Assembly: GCA_005408345.1 (NCBI GenBank)
Contig: SEMN01000053.1
Coordinates: 1,240,001-1,304,000 of the forward strand
DNA length: 64,000 nucleotides
Direction of reading: 5' to 3'
Source of the DNA: Macquaria australasica
Lineage: Eukaryota > Chordata > Actinopteri > Centrarchiformes > Percichthyidae
Position numbers and translations under genes: made by a program. The first letter of the stretch is position 1, and each line of letters starts with the position of its first letter. Below the pieces are notes generated by a model. The model saw nothing but the letters and a program-made list of their open reading frames with translations, did no database searches and was not told the origin of the DNA. Below, in pieces: positions 47,601-60,563 of this stretch.

Positions 47601-50600
47601 GTAAGAAGTGAGAAGTGGAATCTTGACCTCGTCCCTCGAGGAATATGCAATTTCTCTGCTATATCTTCAGATCATAGAGATTTTCAGGAAATAGTCATGT
47701 AGCACACAAACGTATAAAAAGTATAGTTAAAAAGTATTATACAAAGAAAAGTCATGAAATATTTCTGTGTGTAAGGGATCCTAGTGTCATGCACTATTAC
47801 ATTGAAGTGCCCTTTGGGGCTGATGCTTCTACTGTCCTGTCCTCACTTCAGCTGCATGTTGAGAATATGTGAGTCCCTGCTGCTTAGAAAAACATGTCGG
47901 CTTTCCCTCCTAAATCATAACACAGATAATGCACTCGCACAGTGTGTTTGTCTGAGGCACAATGAGAAGCCTTGAGGGGTCAAGACAGCATCATTCTTTC
48001 TATATGGCCCCACAGTGCCGAGGCACTATGCTCTCTGTATTCCATCAGACGTACACAGGATGGCTCCTCTGCCATTTATTGGGAATGGGATATAAACAAG
48101 TTACATAAGCACATGACATGCTGAAGTCTATAGACAGGAGCTGTGAATTCATAAACTTGAATTATAAACCCTGGTTGCTCTTTTATTCAATTACTTTTAA
48201 AGGACCATTAACTGTCACATAATGGCTCCCGTAAAATAAGCAATGAGTGGAACGTCTCCCAGCATGTTTTATGAGCAGTCATTATACATTTGAAATTATA
48301 TGACCTTCAATTTAATTGTGATTGTACTTGTTGACTATGGGTAAAATGTGTATATGAAGCTGTTTTTCAGATGACTGCAGTATTGCAGGTGCTTATTAAA
48401 GAAATGCTTGTGGCCTGAATGTCATTGGCTTTTGTAAAAATCGCTTTCATTCAGTTTCTATGGGAGCTAGTTTATTATACCACAATTTCCCTTCGCCTAG
48501 AGTTAATGGAGTTCACTTGCATTGATTCCAGACCCTTAAGAAATGTGAATAGCCATCTCTAATTTAGTTTCACGTCCTTATATACATTGGGAGTGGATTC
48601 AATTTTCTAATGAGAAAATTAGGTGCACGGAGGTGTTTTTAGGATAATGCAGCACAGAGAAATGGAATAACATGGCCAAAGTTAACAGATTTATCATCTT
48701 TTTACTACATTGTTCTATTGTGTTTTTTTTCAATGATCATTGCTGTTTGATCAACAAAAGGACATTTAGTTATCACTTTCTGTATGCGTGGGCTGTAATG
48801 CCACATTTGTTATCAGCCTCTCTTGCTCTCTCTCCAGCCTCAGTTGTACTGGAGTGATCTAGGTTTCAGCTCTTGGCTGCAATCAGGCCAGTCACAGTGA
48901 GCGGTCTGAGTCCCACTGGACACGGCAGAAGTGTTCTGGTGCTCCTGCCAATACACTCCCACCCTGGCCATCTGTAGATGGGCCTTTTCTCCTGTAACTC
49001 CCTTCTTTTCCCTCCCTTCTCCTTGACCAGGGTGCTGCTCCGTCTGTCAGAGATGTCAGCACAATGATGGCGTGGAGAAATAATTTGGAAACTCACTGCA
49101 TTTTGCATTTCTTCCTACTGTCTCTATGTATGCCGTGTTCATGGTAGACAGGGACAGGGAATATTTAATATTGAATTAACAATACCTTGGCTTGGAAAGT
49201 GAATGCCTCAGCTTAGAGAGGTAGAGAGCTTTCTTGCAGCAGGAGGGGTTGGCTAATTTATTTTTTCATTCACTACAGGCCTTTTTTTCAGTCCCATTAA
49301 GATTAAAACACATCCAAGTTTCTTTAACTGCAGGTCAGGACCTAAAAACGGTGGCAGGTCTACATCTTTTGGGTCATCATCTATATCCAATATGACAAGA
49401 CTAGTAATATGTTTTAATGAGCTTGGGGCCTAGGGGGACAGATTATAAATCTCTCATTTATTCCTCAGGCTGAATAGGGTTTAAGAATAATGGCTGGTTA
49501 AGAATATGGCTGAGCACATATTGCTGTTAAGTGGAAACCTTGTGATGCCAAATTTATTGAATTTCATATTTTCACTTTAGCTGATTGGTTGCAGGGTCTT
49601 CTATAGGCTGAGAAAATGCTTTGATCTTAATGAAAACCTGTCAAACCCCACCGGATAAGCTGAAAACACATTTTGGTCAAGTTAAAAATACGGCTTCTAA
49701 ATGTCAGCTCTTTCACCTGACAGCAGTGGCATGCTCCTTTTCAGTAATGCTTTGCTAAATATTCACATGGTTCAATAGTTCGCAAGTCTACTACGGTTGA
49801 CCACTGAGCACCTCTTCAGGAGTAAATTGATGTTATTGCCCTGCTCAAATGCCTTTCCACAACTTTTGAGGTTAAACACACAATACATTGTTATTCTGCT
49901 AACATCCTGACTGACTGACTGACAGTGAGTTCAAAAATGTAATTTCAAGATGACCAGTATGACAAGTAACCATATCTGGCACAATAACTCTACCAAATAT
50001 TGGATGTTGTCTAAAATTGACCCATGAATACTAGAGAAATGTAGGACAGCCAGACACAAGATTTTAGGTTATACATTTTCCTTATCTGACATCATTGTAA
50101 TTTGCTACTGTTGACCCCCCACCACACACACACACACTGCTATTCACTAAGTCATGCAATGGATTTGCCTCCTTTTTCACTGACAACATTCAAAAAAGCT
50201 GTCAGTTCCTCCGTATCAGGTATCGGTTCTGTATTGCGTCCACTTAAAACCAATTCAATTAGCATGACACAGTTTGATCCCATCAACTATGAAACCTTGG
50301 AAGAAATTGTGCAACCTTTGAAATCCTCCTCCTTCTGCCTTGATATTCTCCCTACAGGCTTTTTCAAAAGTGTTTTTATCTCTATGGCATCAGATCTTGT
50401 GCAAATAGTCAAAACTTCTCTACTCTCGGGCTATTTTTCCACAGGCCCTGAAAACCGCAGTTATTAAGCCACTCTTAAAAAAGAACAATCTAGACACCTC
50501 ACTAAGGAACAATTACATGCCCACATCAAACCTCCCATTTTTAAGTAAAATAATTGAAATGGCTGTTTTTCAGCAACTGAACATCTTCCTGGCCCTAGAC

Positions 50601-52645
50601 AATTGTTTTGATGTTTTCCAGTTAAGATTTTGACCACACCACAGCACAGAGACTTCTTTTGTTAAGGTCTTGAATGACATTCATTTAAACAGAGATGGTT
50701 GAAAAGTTTCAGTCTTGGTATTATTAGGATCTCAGTGCTGCATTAGACAAACTGGTTTCTAAACTGGTTTGAATCCTATTTGATGGACAGGGACTACATT
50801 GAGTCTATCATACAACAATGACGTGGAGTTCCCCAAGGCTCCATTCTCTGGCCTCTTCTGTTAATCATCTCCATGTTTCCACTAGCTCAGATTATGGAAA
50901 ACAACAAAATACCATAATTATGCAGACGACACACAGATTTCTATAACAATATCACTAGCGCTCAGCTTCAATTGCTAACTTTAAAGACCACAAACCAGGC
51001 TAGAAATCTTGATGTAGTCATGGACTACATATATACATTTCAACAGCCATATTAAGACAATTACAAAATCAGCTTACTATCACCTTAAGAATATATCAAG
51101 AATTAATGGACTTGTGTCTCAGTAAGATTTAAAAAAAACTTATCCAAAAACGTATCTTCAGTAGGCTCGACTACTGTAACGCTGTTTTCACAGGTCTCTC
51201 TAATAAGTCGATCAGACAGCTGCAGCTGATTCAGAATGCTTCTGCTAGAGTCCTCAGTAAGACCAGGAGAGACCACATCACTCCAATTCTCAGATCTTTA
51301 CACTGGCTTCCTGTGTGAAGTGAGTTTAAAATACTACTGTTGCTTTATAAAGCACTCAAATAGATTGAAAAATTCTTTTCTGATCTGCTGCTCCGTTATG
51401 AACCATCCAGACCTCTCAGATGGTCTGGGACAGGTCTGTTTACTGTCCCCAGAGTCGAAACTAAACACAGAGCACAGCATTCAGTTTTTATACATATCTG
51501 GATCAAACTCTTGAGATCTGCTCCAACTCTGAGTTCTTTTAAATCTGGGCATGAAACTTTTATGTTTGCTGCTGCCTTTTATTAAAGGTTGGGTAGGCAG
51601 TATTGTTATGGCGTCATTGGCCAACAAATCCATAATAACCGTTCAGCATATTGTAATTCAAGTGGTCTGAGAGCAAACCTCTACTTCAGCCCCTCCTCTT
51701 GGCTCTGTTTTCAGGCTTCAGAAAATCTAGCCTGTGACGGGAGACTTTAGCCAATCACAGGTTATTTCAGAGAGATGGTGCGTTTGTATTGGCTGTTCTC
51801 CAAATGCAGACGCGCGTACATGTTCCTTCAGACGGTGAAAGCCTGATTTAATGGCCTAAAATCCTGCAACTTGTGATAAATTTCAAATACCTCCTTTGCC
51901 TGCAGCAACACGTCCCTCCACACGGAGCATCGGGCTCATTAGCTCAAGTTGAGGGTTTGGTGGGAGGGGCTTAGCGGAGTGATACGAGGCAGCAAAGAGA
52001 GAGGCGGAAGGTTTTGTCTACTTATTCATATTTTGCACTGTACTATAATTGTTATTCTTCTATTTTATCTGTGTGATTCTATTTTAGCTTATTTTCATCT
52101 CCTATTTTATTTCACTCTTTTAAATCCTATTTAAATGTGTCTTTTATCGCCTTGTGTCTCTTTTATATGTTCTTTTAATGCCTTTTCTGTCTCATGTAAA
52201 GTGCTTTGAATTGCCTTGTAGAAAGGTGCTATACAAATAAACTTGCCTTGCCTTTAATAAAGATCAGGTGCAAGCAGAGAAGAAAGGCAGGGAGAGCAGA
52301 AAGAGGAGGAAGGAAGGAAGAGTAAAGGAGAAAAGAAGTGTTTCTGGTATATTTGTATTTGGTCTGAAGTTACCATATTTGGAACTATAAAACAGTATTT
52401 ATGTATATATGACAGCTACATTCACTTTAAGAACTGCAGTAACAGTGTACCTTTAGTGCAGTATTTTGCAGCTTTGTTGGGGGTTTTTCTCTTTGGCAGA
52501 AGCTTCAGTGACTAATCCTCCGCCTTTCAACAGTACTAGTAATCAAGCATTTTGCCTGTCAACTAGGTGTGAGGCAAAGCTTTCATTTCACACCTGAACT
52601 GGTGTTCTGTTATAATATGACTGCAGTGTTGTGTACTCTGGGTGA

Positions 52646-52694
<49 letters not shown>

Positions 52695-55600
52695 TGCATG
52701 CTTGCCTGACTCTGCATGCAAAGCTCTCAGAAAATCAATAAGCCAACGCAAAGGACTGCAAAGAAATATAATTGTGTGTATAGTGTAAACCTGCAGTATA
52801 TTGCATGTAAGAGGGTTATCTGCAGGGGCTAAATAAGATGAGACAACAAAGGAGTGTCAGCTGGTCAATGATTGCTATACCTTAGGGAGCTATTTTTTCT
52901 GAATCACAAGCAACTTCTTGGGCTGCTCTTAAGCTCGAGTCCAGTATTATGAAGCAGAACATTTTAGCAGTTTTCTTCTTGTTGAAGTCTGCTGTATTTC
53001 ATTGCACTCTGTGTGCTTCTACTGAAAAATGTAACCCAGTATGTATCAGTGTCAGACTTTATTTGTCTTTATTTACATCACAGCGCTGCACAGGTAGCGA
53101 GGTTCATGTTTCACCAGCAGCACAGATTGTCCAAACAAGATATCCACTGAAAGTAAAACTATCAAACAAAAAAAACAACATATATTTATGTGAAATTTAA
53201 ATGAACTGAATTATGAAAAACTCTTGTTTTTGGTTGGTGGTAATGACTGAATCTGCCTCTTTTGCGCAGGGGGAGCTCCTGAGCCCATGTCGTTGCTGTG
53301 GGTCAGTACGCTGCACCCACCAGCCCTGCCTCATAAAATGGATCAGCGAGAGAGGTTCCTGGGCCTGTGAGCTCTGCTACTACAAATATCAGGTCATTGC
53401 CATCAGCACCAAGAACCCACTACAGGTGAGCTCTAGGTGTAAAGGGCAGCACGGTAGAAATTTAAAAGAAGATTTTATCACCTTGTCTGAAAATATTTAA
53501 AAGTTGGGGATTATGACCAAGTTATTGTAGGCTCTTGGAAGTAGGAGACTTTGGCAAGATGACAGTTTGATGAAAAACCCAAACCACTGAGTACTAAAAT
53601 GTCTGTTTTGTCATTAGGAGACTTGTTGGGGTTTATGGGCACAGGAAGGTAGTCCCAGGCCCTTCTCCTCTGGGACTCATTTCAACACGTATTTGGGACA
53701 AAACATCTAAAACATAATTTTCAGGAATCACACTGCAGCTATAATTATACTCTGATCATAAACTGAGGAATTCAACTAAAAATGAAAGTTTTTGAATTAA
53801 ACAAGGCTATTTTCCCTCTGATCTCCAGAACAGAAAGATTGCAGAAGCAACTTCTCTCTCAGTTTTAGACTTTGGTGATATAATAAGGTCATTTTCCCAG
53901 GCAGCTCTGATCTGTGAAAGACCCGGTTTTTGATTTGGTGCTTCATATACCTAGAGTCAGCTGTTGCATTGCCTGAAGTTTTTTTTTTTCTGTGAGCAAA
54001 TTTTTATTTGCAAAAGCTTAACAAAATGATAGATACAAATAATTCAAATGTTTTGCATGCACATATATACCAACCCCCCGCCTGCATCCTCCCTCCCCAT
54101 GGCAACATTCCCTTAAGTTTGATAGTTTAGGAATCTGATTATCATCCTGATTAACTTATAATTAATGCTGTTTAATCAGTGATTGGAATGAGAATGAAAT
54201 AGAAAGTGCTAAGCTCTGCTGTGTTCTGTGTTTTCCTGCAGTGGCAGGCCATCTCGCTGACAGTGATAGAGAAAGTGCAGATAGCAGCAGCCATCTTGGG
54301 CTCCCTGTTCCTGATGGCCAGTATCTCCTGGCTGGTGTGGTCGTCTTTCAGCCCGTCGGCCCGCTGGCAGCGACAAGATCTGCTTTTCCAGATCTGCTAC
54401 GGCATGTACGGCTTTATGGACGTCGTCTGCATCGGTGAGGTGCTAGATTTCGTGTTGCGTTTATTACTTGTTTAATTTAATTTGATCTTTATACTTCCTC
54501 TTGGAATATGATTGTGCATTTTAAGACTGAGAATGACATTGAGTGCGTCCAGTCTGGTCACATTATTCCAGGTACATTACGCATTCAACAGGCAAAGCAA
54601 ACATAATGTCAAAGGTTTTCAGTAGAGTCAATAATTAGACCTGCCGGCTCTGCACAAATGATTGTGAATGCCATGAACAGTTTACACTATTGACAATCAA
54701 TACAACAAATCTATACCACATTGTCAACTAATTCATGTCAATATTGAGTGTGTGGAGTCTTGTTATATTACACTGGCTTATAATTTGCATTGCACACATG
54801 ATTGGCTGTTTTTATTAATATTTTTGTAATATTCACTATATTACAGTTCCTATATTAAAGATGATGAAATGCTCACAACTAACTTGATTAATTAAACATG
54901 AATGCTGAACGTTCCAAACTTTTTGCAGCAGTGGTTTTCATATATTAAAATACATTTCACTATAATAAAAGCTGCAGCACCCAATTCAGGCAAAGACCAT
55001 CGTGCGCTGATATAACACAAGGGAGAAAAAAGGTGCACTGAAGCATTTTTAACTATCTTCTGGATTTGTGTGGGCGTCCAAATTGAAACTTGTAGCATCC
55101 GCTTTAAGTCTGCTGTCCTCCTCTGGAGCCCGGGGGCCCGCGTGTTGTGGATGACTGTGTGATGGCATCTCACATTAAGAAAAACTCTGACTGCCGCTGC
55201 AGCAGACAGCGAGATGAGAGGAAGAGGAGATTGATTGTCTCCGGTTTGGTGGCGAGGATTGACTGTGGAGTCATTAACTGCACTCTACAGAGATTAGCTT
55301 GTCACCTGGCAGACATTAAAGAGCAAAGACCTGACTTTCACTTATCCACAAAGTTAGAGTGAGAGAGAAACAGAGCTGAAGAGGAGAGATAGGATTTTAT
55401 CAATAAACTAAGTAAATATGGAAGTATTAATGTCCATATTTGGCAGTACAGCTTCTATATAGGGTTCTGTATACTGGCTGTAGTGGTGATGATGGTACAT
55501 AAGGTAATCAGCTCAGGTTAAGCAGGCTAGAAAAACATCCCATCATACAGTATTTCCCTCTACATGACTTTAATATGAAAAAAATGCAGTAACATCTCAG

Positions 55601-56408
55601 GGCTCAAGCATCTCTTGTTACAGATGGATTTTAATTTTCCAGATACTGAGTTCAATGAACATGAATCAATAAGCAATTTTAAACTGTGATAATCGAATAA
55701 CCCCAGAGAAAAGATGCATCATTTTTGCTAACCTAAATCCAAAAGTGGTGAGTATTGCTGTGTCATAAGTTGTCTACACTTTTTCTAAGAAATAAAGATC
55801 TTATCTCGGGGTTATGGTGCGATACTTTAAAGATGAGTTGTTTTGTTCTCTTACTCCCTCAGCTAATACTTCCTGCAGACTTTAACACAGTGCAACTACC
55901 ACTGCAGAGATATATATCACTTTGTGTTGTCATTAAGACTGCTGCCTGACAGTGACATTGTCTAATTGATGCTCTCGTCTCCACAGCACTAATCGTCCAT
56001 GAGGGACCTTCTGTGTTTCGTATCTTCCACCGCTGGCAGGCCGTGAACCAGCAGTGGAAAGTCCTGAACTATGATAAGTCTATGGACAGCGATGACCTGA
56101 AGAACACCACTGTGGACAGGACTCTGTCTCAGCCCAGCCCGGGCTTTCAGACTGGGGTAGGAGCGTCCACCTCCACCTCCTCGCTGATGGTGGTAGCCTC
56201 CACAGCTGCTGGCTCCACCTCTACAACCGTGGTGACGGCCGCAGGAGGACTGGGAGCACATGTGGACCCCAACAGCGGCAGCACAGTGCCGGACCAACAC
56301 TGTCCCTACAACATCCTCCACCTCCTCAGCCACCTGAGGCAGCCGGAGGCCCGCAACCAACCCAGCAATAGCACACGAGAGCTGGTCATGAGAGTCACTA
56401 CAGTCTGA
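44661..56408 (+). CDS. marchf4: MARCHF4 membrane RING-CH E3 ubiquitin ligase, 4 coding exons
   Basis: Exons: 44661-45146, 53270-53425, 54242-54434, 55987-56408; all GT-AG and in phase, 418 aa (human 410). The N-terminal half is hydrophobic then Pro/Gly/Ser-rich and poorly conserved, but its MLRSQGMLK block matches the human start region, which supports this ATG. The RING-CH zinc finger is complete: Cys153, Cys156, Cys169, Cys171, His179, Cys182, Cys195, Cys198. Two membrane helices are near 226-250 and 261-283, with both termini expected cytosolic. A Ser/Thr/Gly-rich tail precedes the conserved RELVMRVTTV C-terminus, a class I PDZ-ligand pattern. The family ubiquitinates membrane cargo in the Golgi/endosomal system and lowers surface levels of targets such as MHC-I and CD4 when overexpressed. 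The 8.1 kb first intron holds a decayed LINE-2. MARCHF9 and MARCHF11 are the nearest relatives; the location beside smarcal1 favours MARCHF4. Fish may carry a second copy elsewhere. Confidence 0.94.
45147..50099. other. marchf4 intron 1, left part
   Basis: Apparently single-copy noncoding DNA. No recognised repeat or RNA gene. ORFs up to about 100 codons on both strands (for example 47,083-47,397 +) overlap one another and have no domain. Confidence 0.5.
50100..52255 (+). mobile_element. Decayed LINE-2 (L2-type) retrotransposon, 5' truncated
   Basis: Conceptual translation across several frameshifts and stops gives L2-type reverse-transcriptase blocks in order: 'IKPLLKKNNLDTS.RNNYMP.SNLPFLSKIIE', 'LVLL.LSAALD', 'GVPQGSIL' and 'YADDTQI' equivalents near 50,825-50,945, then RLDYCNAVFTGL and RVLSKTRRDHITPIL at 51,160-51,300. 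The 3' end has the typical TGTAAAGTGCTTTGAATTGC and GGTGCTATACAAATAAA tail (52,195-52,242). The 121-codon ORF at 50,102-50,467 is its best-preserved piece. No intact ORF remains, so it is inactive. It lies in marchf4 intron 1, sense orientation. Confidence 0.9.
51583..52013. mobile_element. Element inserted in the LINE-2 3' region
   Basis: The LINE-2 segment ending near TTGCTGCTGCCTTTTATT (51,570-51,587) and the later T-rich LINE-2 tail (from about 52,015) are separated by about 430 bp of unrelated, more GC-rich sequence beginning TTAAAGGTTGGGTAGGCAG. I recognise this opening from other teleost genomes as a dispersed element. Exact borders and target duplication are not clear. Confidence 0.55.
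52649..52690. repeat. (TG)21 microsatellite
   Basis: Twenty-one uninterrupted TG units, in marchf4 intron 1. Confidence 0.97.
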
Positions 56409-56558
56409 GGAGTCAGTTGAGGCCTTATCTCACATGGAGGTGAAAGATTTATGAACCAGCTGACAGTTGAAAAAAAAAAGTCTTATCCTAACTGCACTGG
56501 ATTAATACCATGTTCTTATTTCTTTCAAAATGCATCTTTAATGTCCTTACATGGATTG

Positions 56559-56564
56559 AATAAA
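56559..56564 (+). promoter_or_regulatory. Candidate poly(A) signal of marchf4
   Basis: AATAAA about 150 bp after the marchf4 stop. MARCH-family genes often have long 3' UTRs, so later signals could also be used. Confidence 0.35.
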
Positions 56565-56569
56565 GGTCG

Positions 56570-59500
56570 AAGTTGTCTGATTTGCAGAATTGGTTGGAAA
56601 GTAGTTATTTTGGATGTTTGGGGTAAAGAATATTTGCTAACATGTGCATAGATGTTCATTCTTGATATTTGGGAACAATATACGGTTGGAGAATCTCAGC
56701 TCAAAGGTCCCCTCACTATTGGTTGAGAGCTTTCAACCGTATCTCAGGTGACACCTCAGCCAGCTCTTTTCTATGAATGAAGACTGTGAGATGCTGTTGG
56801 AAACTTTTAAGCTTAGATTCTCTTCACCATAAACATTTTTACCTGGACGCCTGTCTGTATTATATGATAATGATTTGAAAATAATGGTAGAAAGAACTTT
56901 TTAATTAAATTTATATATATTTCTTTATTCTTTAAATCGGCATCTAGATCCAGATCTGCACCAAAGCAGTGATAATTAGTGACAATTATGAGATACATTT
57001 AGCATTTTGCTCATTTAATTAAGTGCAGTAGTTAATGAGAAAATCGTAGAAAAACTACCAAATCTCTGTATGTTAAATTGATGTGCTGCAGCTTTTCTCT
57101 GTTGTCCAGATGCTTTGTGATCTAGACCTGCAAATGCAGAGATCAAAACTTCAAAAACTTGCTCTTTACTTTTAATTATTTCTGGTTCTTTTCACTCAGT
57201 TCCTTACTTTTCACACAGATATTACACTGAAATCACAGTTTACTAATGAAGAAAAATCTATTTCAGGTATATCCAGGTTGGACACCTGCTGTATGTTAAA
57301 AAATAGAAGCAGAGATAGTAAGGTGGGAACATTTCTGGAGGGGCAACAGTTGTTAACCTTTGTCATATTAGATGGTGTGAGGCTCCATCACACATAGTGC
57401 TGCAGTTTAGGTGATGCTCTAATTCCATGGAAGAATATCAAACGTCTATCTTCCACCATAGTTAACATTCATGAAAGTGAGGGATTGCCAGAGATACCAG
57501 TGTTGAATTTGTCACACAAAGATTTTCTATTAAAGGTGTCTGATCAGAGAGGATATTACAGAAAGATTAAATCTATGACCTGATGTAAATGACAAAGGAA
57601 GGAAAGATGCGGAGCAGTAAACAGGCAGCCTAAAATGATTTGTAAACCTTATTTTCAATTTTTTACTAAAATGTTTTTTTTACAAAAATCACTGTTTTGA
57701 AAGAGAAGCTTGTTTTACTTTGTACTTTGTCTGTGATGAACACTTGTTTTGTTGCATCATTTTCTCTTCCGACACCATTATGTGATTTTGTTGATTGTAT
57801 GAAGAGTTTGAGAATGCTTTTACTCTTTTTGGGACACAGTTTTGTGCCGCATATTCTCAGAAATGTGACCTTTTACGGTATTTCCAACAATACATCTGAA
57901 CAATGGAGAAAAACGATACTAAGGAAGGACAGTCATCAGTTTGTTTGCTTAATTGCGTCTGCCACTATCTCCACGCATGGAAACATGTTTCTGCTCCGAA
58001 GCAGTGGTGTCACTTGGAGTCCATTAGGGACATATTCGTGTTCACATTTGGCTCACAAAGCCAGCGATTGCCTCGTCTCTTGGCTCTCGGATTCAGATAT
58101 GCCCTTTGATATTTCTTCACAGCTCTTGATTCACGTCCATGAAAGATCAAGTTTATCCTAGGGGACACCAGATCTCTAAAGCATGTTGTGGGAGGGAAGA
58201 AACACTGTTAAAAACATGCTCATTGCGGGGCGGAGAGCAGGGGGGATTTATTGATGTTACACATTTATTTCCACAGTGTCAACAGACTGACTGACACTGT
58301 GCATTATTCTACAGTTTCTCATTTGGATGCTGTCTCCTAAAAAAAACATTTTGATGCTAATATTATCCATTACAAGCGAAAAGCCAAAGCTGATCATAGT
58401 GTGAAACATTTTTCCAGAGCTCTGCCTCAGATGCCTTTGAGCCTTTTCCAACATGCATTACATTAAAACACATCATTAGCTTAAAAATACATCTGATATG
58501 AATGATCTGCATTCATTTAAGTGATGCTGGAGCTTCATTTCATGCCGTTTATTTTTTATTCTTGTAGGTTTTTGCAATGCAGAAGTCCACTGTAAACGTG
58601 TCTTATCAATATAACACTGTTTACATGTTTAACAAAGTATTTCATTGCTGTATTGAAGGATAACAAAATATTCCAAAAGCATAATCATGAAGTGCATTAC
58701 CTGCTTTCTGTTTAGCCTTTAGTATTCTTTCTAATTAATCTCCACATTACCTGGTGGATGTGCTGTTTTGCAACTCTGCTATTCTTTATCATAATCAAAT
58801 GCCAGGAGTACAGTATCTGCAGAGAATCAGGTAGTGCTGTGATTTTCTGCTGAATTATTTAAGCCATGAAATGCTGATATCAATGGGTGGGAGCTGCTGC
58901 ATAGAACCAACTTGCAAGGAGCTGGGAGGTTGCAGAGAGTTCACCGTGAATCTGCCTGCCTTAGTTCTCTTCACACCTTGTCTCTGTGAATTCACAGGCA
59001 TGCACACCTAGCTTTGATAAAACTCACAAAACAACCAAACGCATAGGAATTTATTACCTGAATGTCATCTATTAGGATTAATATGGAGATCGTCTTTAAA
59101 TATTTAACTGCGCTCGGGTGCACATGTTGAGATCATATCTATGTTATGCTTGGGAAAAAGCATACAGCATGTTGAAATTGAGTTCCTGTAGATGTTGTTG
59201 GAGCAGGGAGTGTGAAGTCGCACTTACATTTAAAGTCTCTCTTCTTATGACCGCCTTTTTAAACAGTACACCGACCCCTGCAAGGTGGACTTCAGCACCA
59301 TTTCCATTCATAGTTTTCAGGTTTCATTTAATCACTGGATAACCTCAACACTATTCTCCCATCAGAAATAATTATATTTGTAGCATGAAATAAGAGCAAA
59401 ATTGGAACCAAGGCAGAACTACTGTGCCTTAGCTTGAAGGATGACAAAAACGAAGTCTTTCATGAAACTGGTCATTCAGATTTTCCATCAAATTTAAAAG

Positions 59501-60080
59501 CTTTTAATATTTCTATTACTGTTTTTTTTTTTTTATATATTCCTGCTAAAGCAAATAATTGAGGCACTTTGCAGAGCCTGAATGGGAAATTCATACGAGC
59601 CAGTGATTTCAGAGGGGCTGTCTTTCTCCTGGTTGGTGTACAGTGTAATGAAACTTTGCGTTGCTTTCATCTGCAGAAAATTGACCCAAAAAGGATTTTT
59701 GCAGACTATATAGAACACTGAACCTTTGAAACTGGGTAAATTGCATACAGCTAATGTGTTATTCAAGCAGGTCATCTGAAGTCTGAATCACACTGGCAGA
59801 AAGCAGCGCATCCACTCCCTGCCACTTCTTCTAGCTCTGAAAATGAAAAGGAGCATTTTGAAGAGCTGAGATGAAATGAAGGGTGTTATAGAGAAGCTAG
59901 ACGCATTGATGGTCACTGAAAATGCTGGGGGAAATTGCAGGAGAGGCAGCCTTTACACTTAAGGTCAGATTCTTCTCCTTTTTGAATGCAGAGACATACA
60001 TCTGTCCTTTTTCTACACCCACGTATACCTGTTCAGGCTCTGGGGCTGCTGGAGCCTGATGCAGGAGTCTTTAATCAGTT
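56570..60080. other. Noncoding downstream of marchf4
   Basis: No recognised repeat or gene. It contains a 154-codon ORF (57,697-58,161 +), the longest here outside the three genes, but with no domain and with a second overlapping ORF of 68 codons in another frame. Part may be marchf4 3' UTR. Confidence 0.45.
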
Positions 60081-60084
60081 ACAG

Positions 60085-60260
60085 TTCAACTGATCTGCAT
60101 ATTTTTGGACTGGGAGGAAGGAAACCGGAGCACCCAGAGGAAACAAACACACATAGGAAGAAGCTCCAAACAGGAAGTCTAGAGCTGAGAGTCACACCCA
60201 GGACCTTCTTGCTGTGAGACGACAAGACGAACCACTGAGCCACCACCAAGCCACACCGTT
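60085..60260 (-). mobile_element. tRNA-derived SINE-like relic
   Basis: Read on the minus strand: GTGGCTCAGTGGTTCGTCTT (A-box-like), then GCAAGAAGGTCCTGGGTGTG (decayed B box), then CTCTGGGTGCTCCGGTTTCC and CAGTCCAAAAATATGCAG. This is the order of a very widespread fish SINE-type sequence. Old copy, not functional as a tRNA gene. Confidence 0.7.
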
Positions 60261-60494
60261 CAGGGACTTTAAATCTGAAAGCACCAATTACTTCTAATCA
60301 GTACTTCATCTTTCCATCATGTAGAAATAGACTTTTAGAAGCACGGAACCAACTGAAAAGATGAAAGGCATCCTGTACTTCACTTGTCATCAGTAATAAA
60401 AAATATTCTCAGTGACATGTTTTTGTAGCTTGTGTTCTCCCCCTGGAGGCTCATTGATGTACTGCTCTTGAGGACTAGCAAAACAGTGGCTACT

Positions 60495-60563
60495 CTGAGG
60501 GGGTGGTGATCTCCCCTCTGAGGGGGTGGTGATCGCCCCTCTGAGGGGGTGGTGATCGCCCCT
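60495..60563. repeat. 23-bp tandem repeat, three units
   Basis: Three units at 60,495, 60,518 and 60,541, each CTGAGGGGGTGGTGATCKCC followed by CCT (the third diverges only in its last base or two). The first unit has T where the others have G. Confidence 0.95.

Noticed and set aside
50102..50467. 121-codon ORF as a host gene
   Set aside because: Its translation continues into LINE-2 reverse-transcriptase blocks with frameshifts, so it is part of a decayed retrotransposon.
57697..58161. 154-codon plus-strand ORF downstream of marchf4
   Set aside because: No recognisable domain, overlapping second ORF, no promoter or splice context; compatible with chance in 3' flanking DNA.
60180..60260. 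Possible tRNA gene on the minus strand
   Set aside because: B box is decayed and the downstream sequence is that of a dispersed SINE-type repeat.
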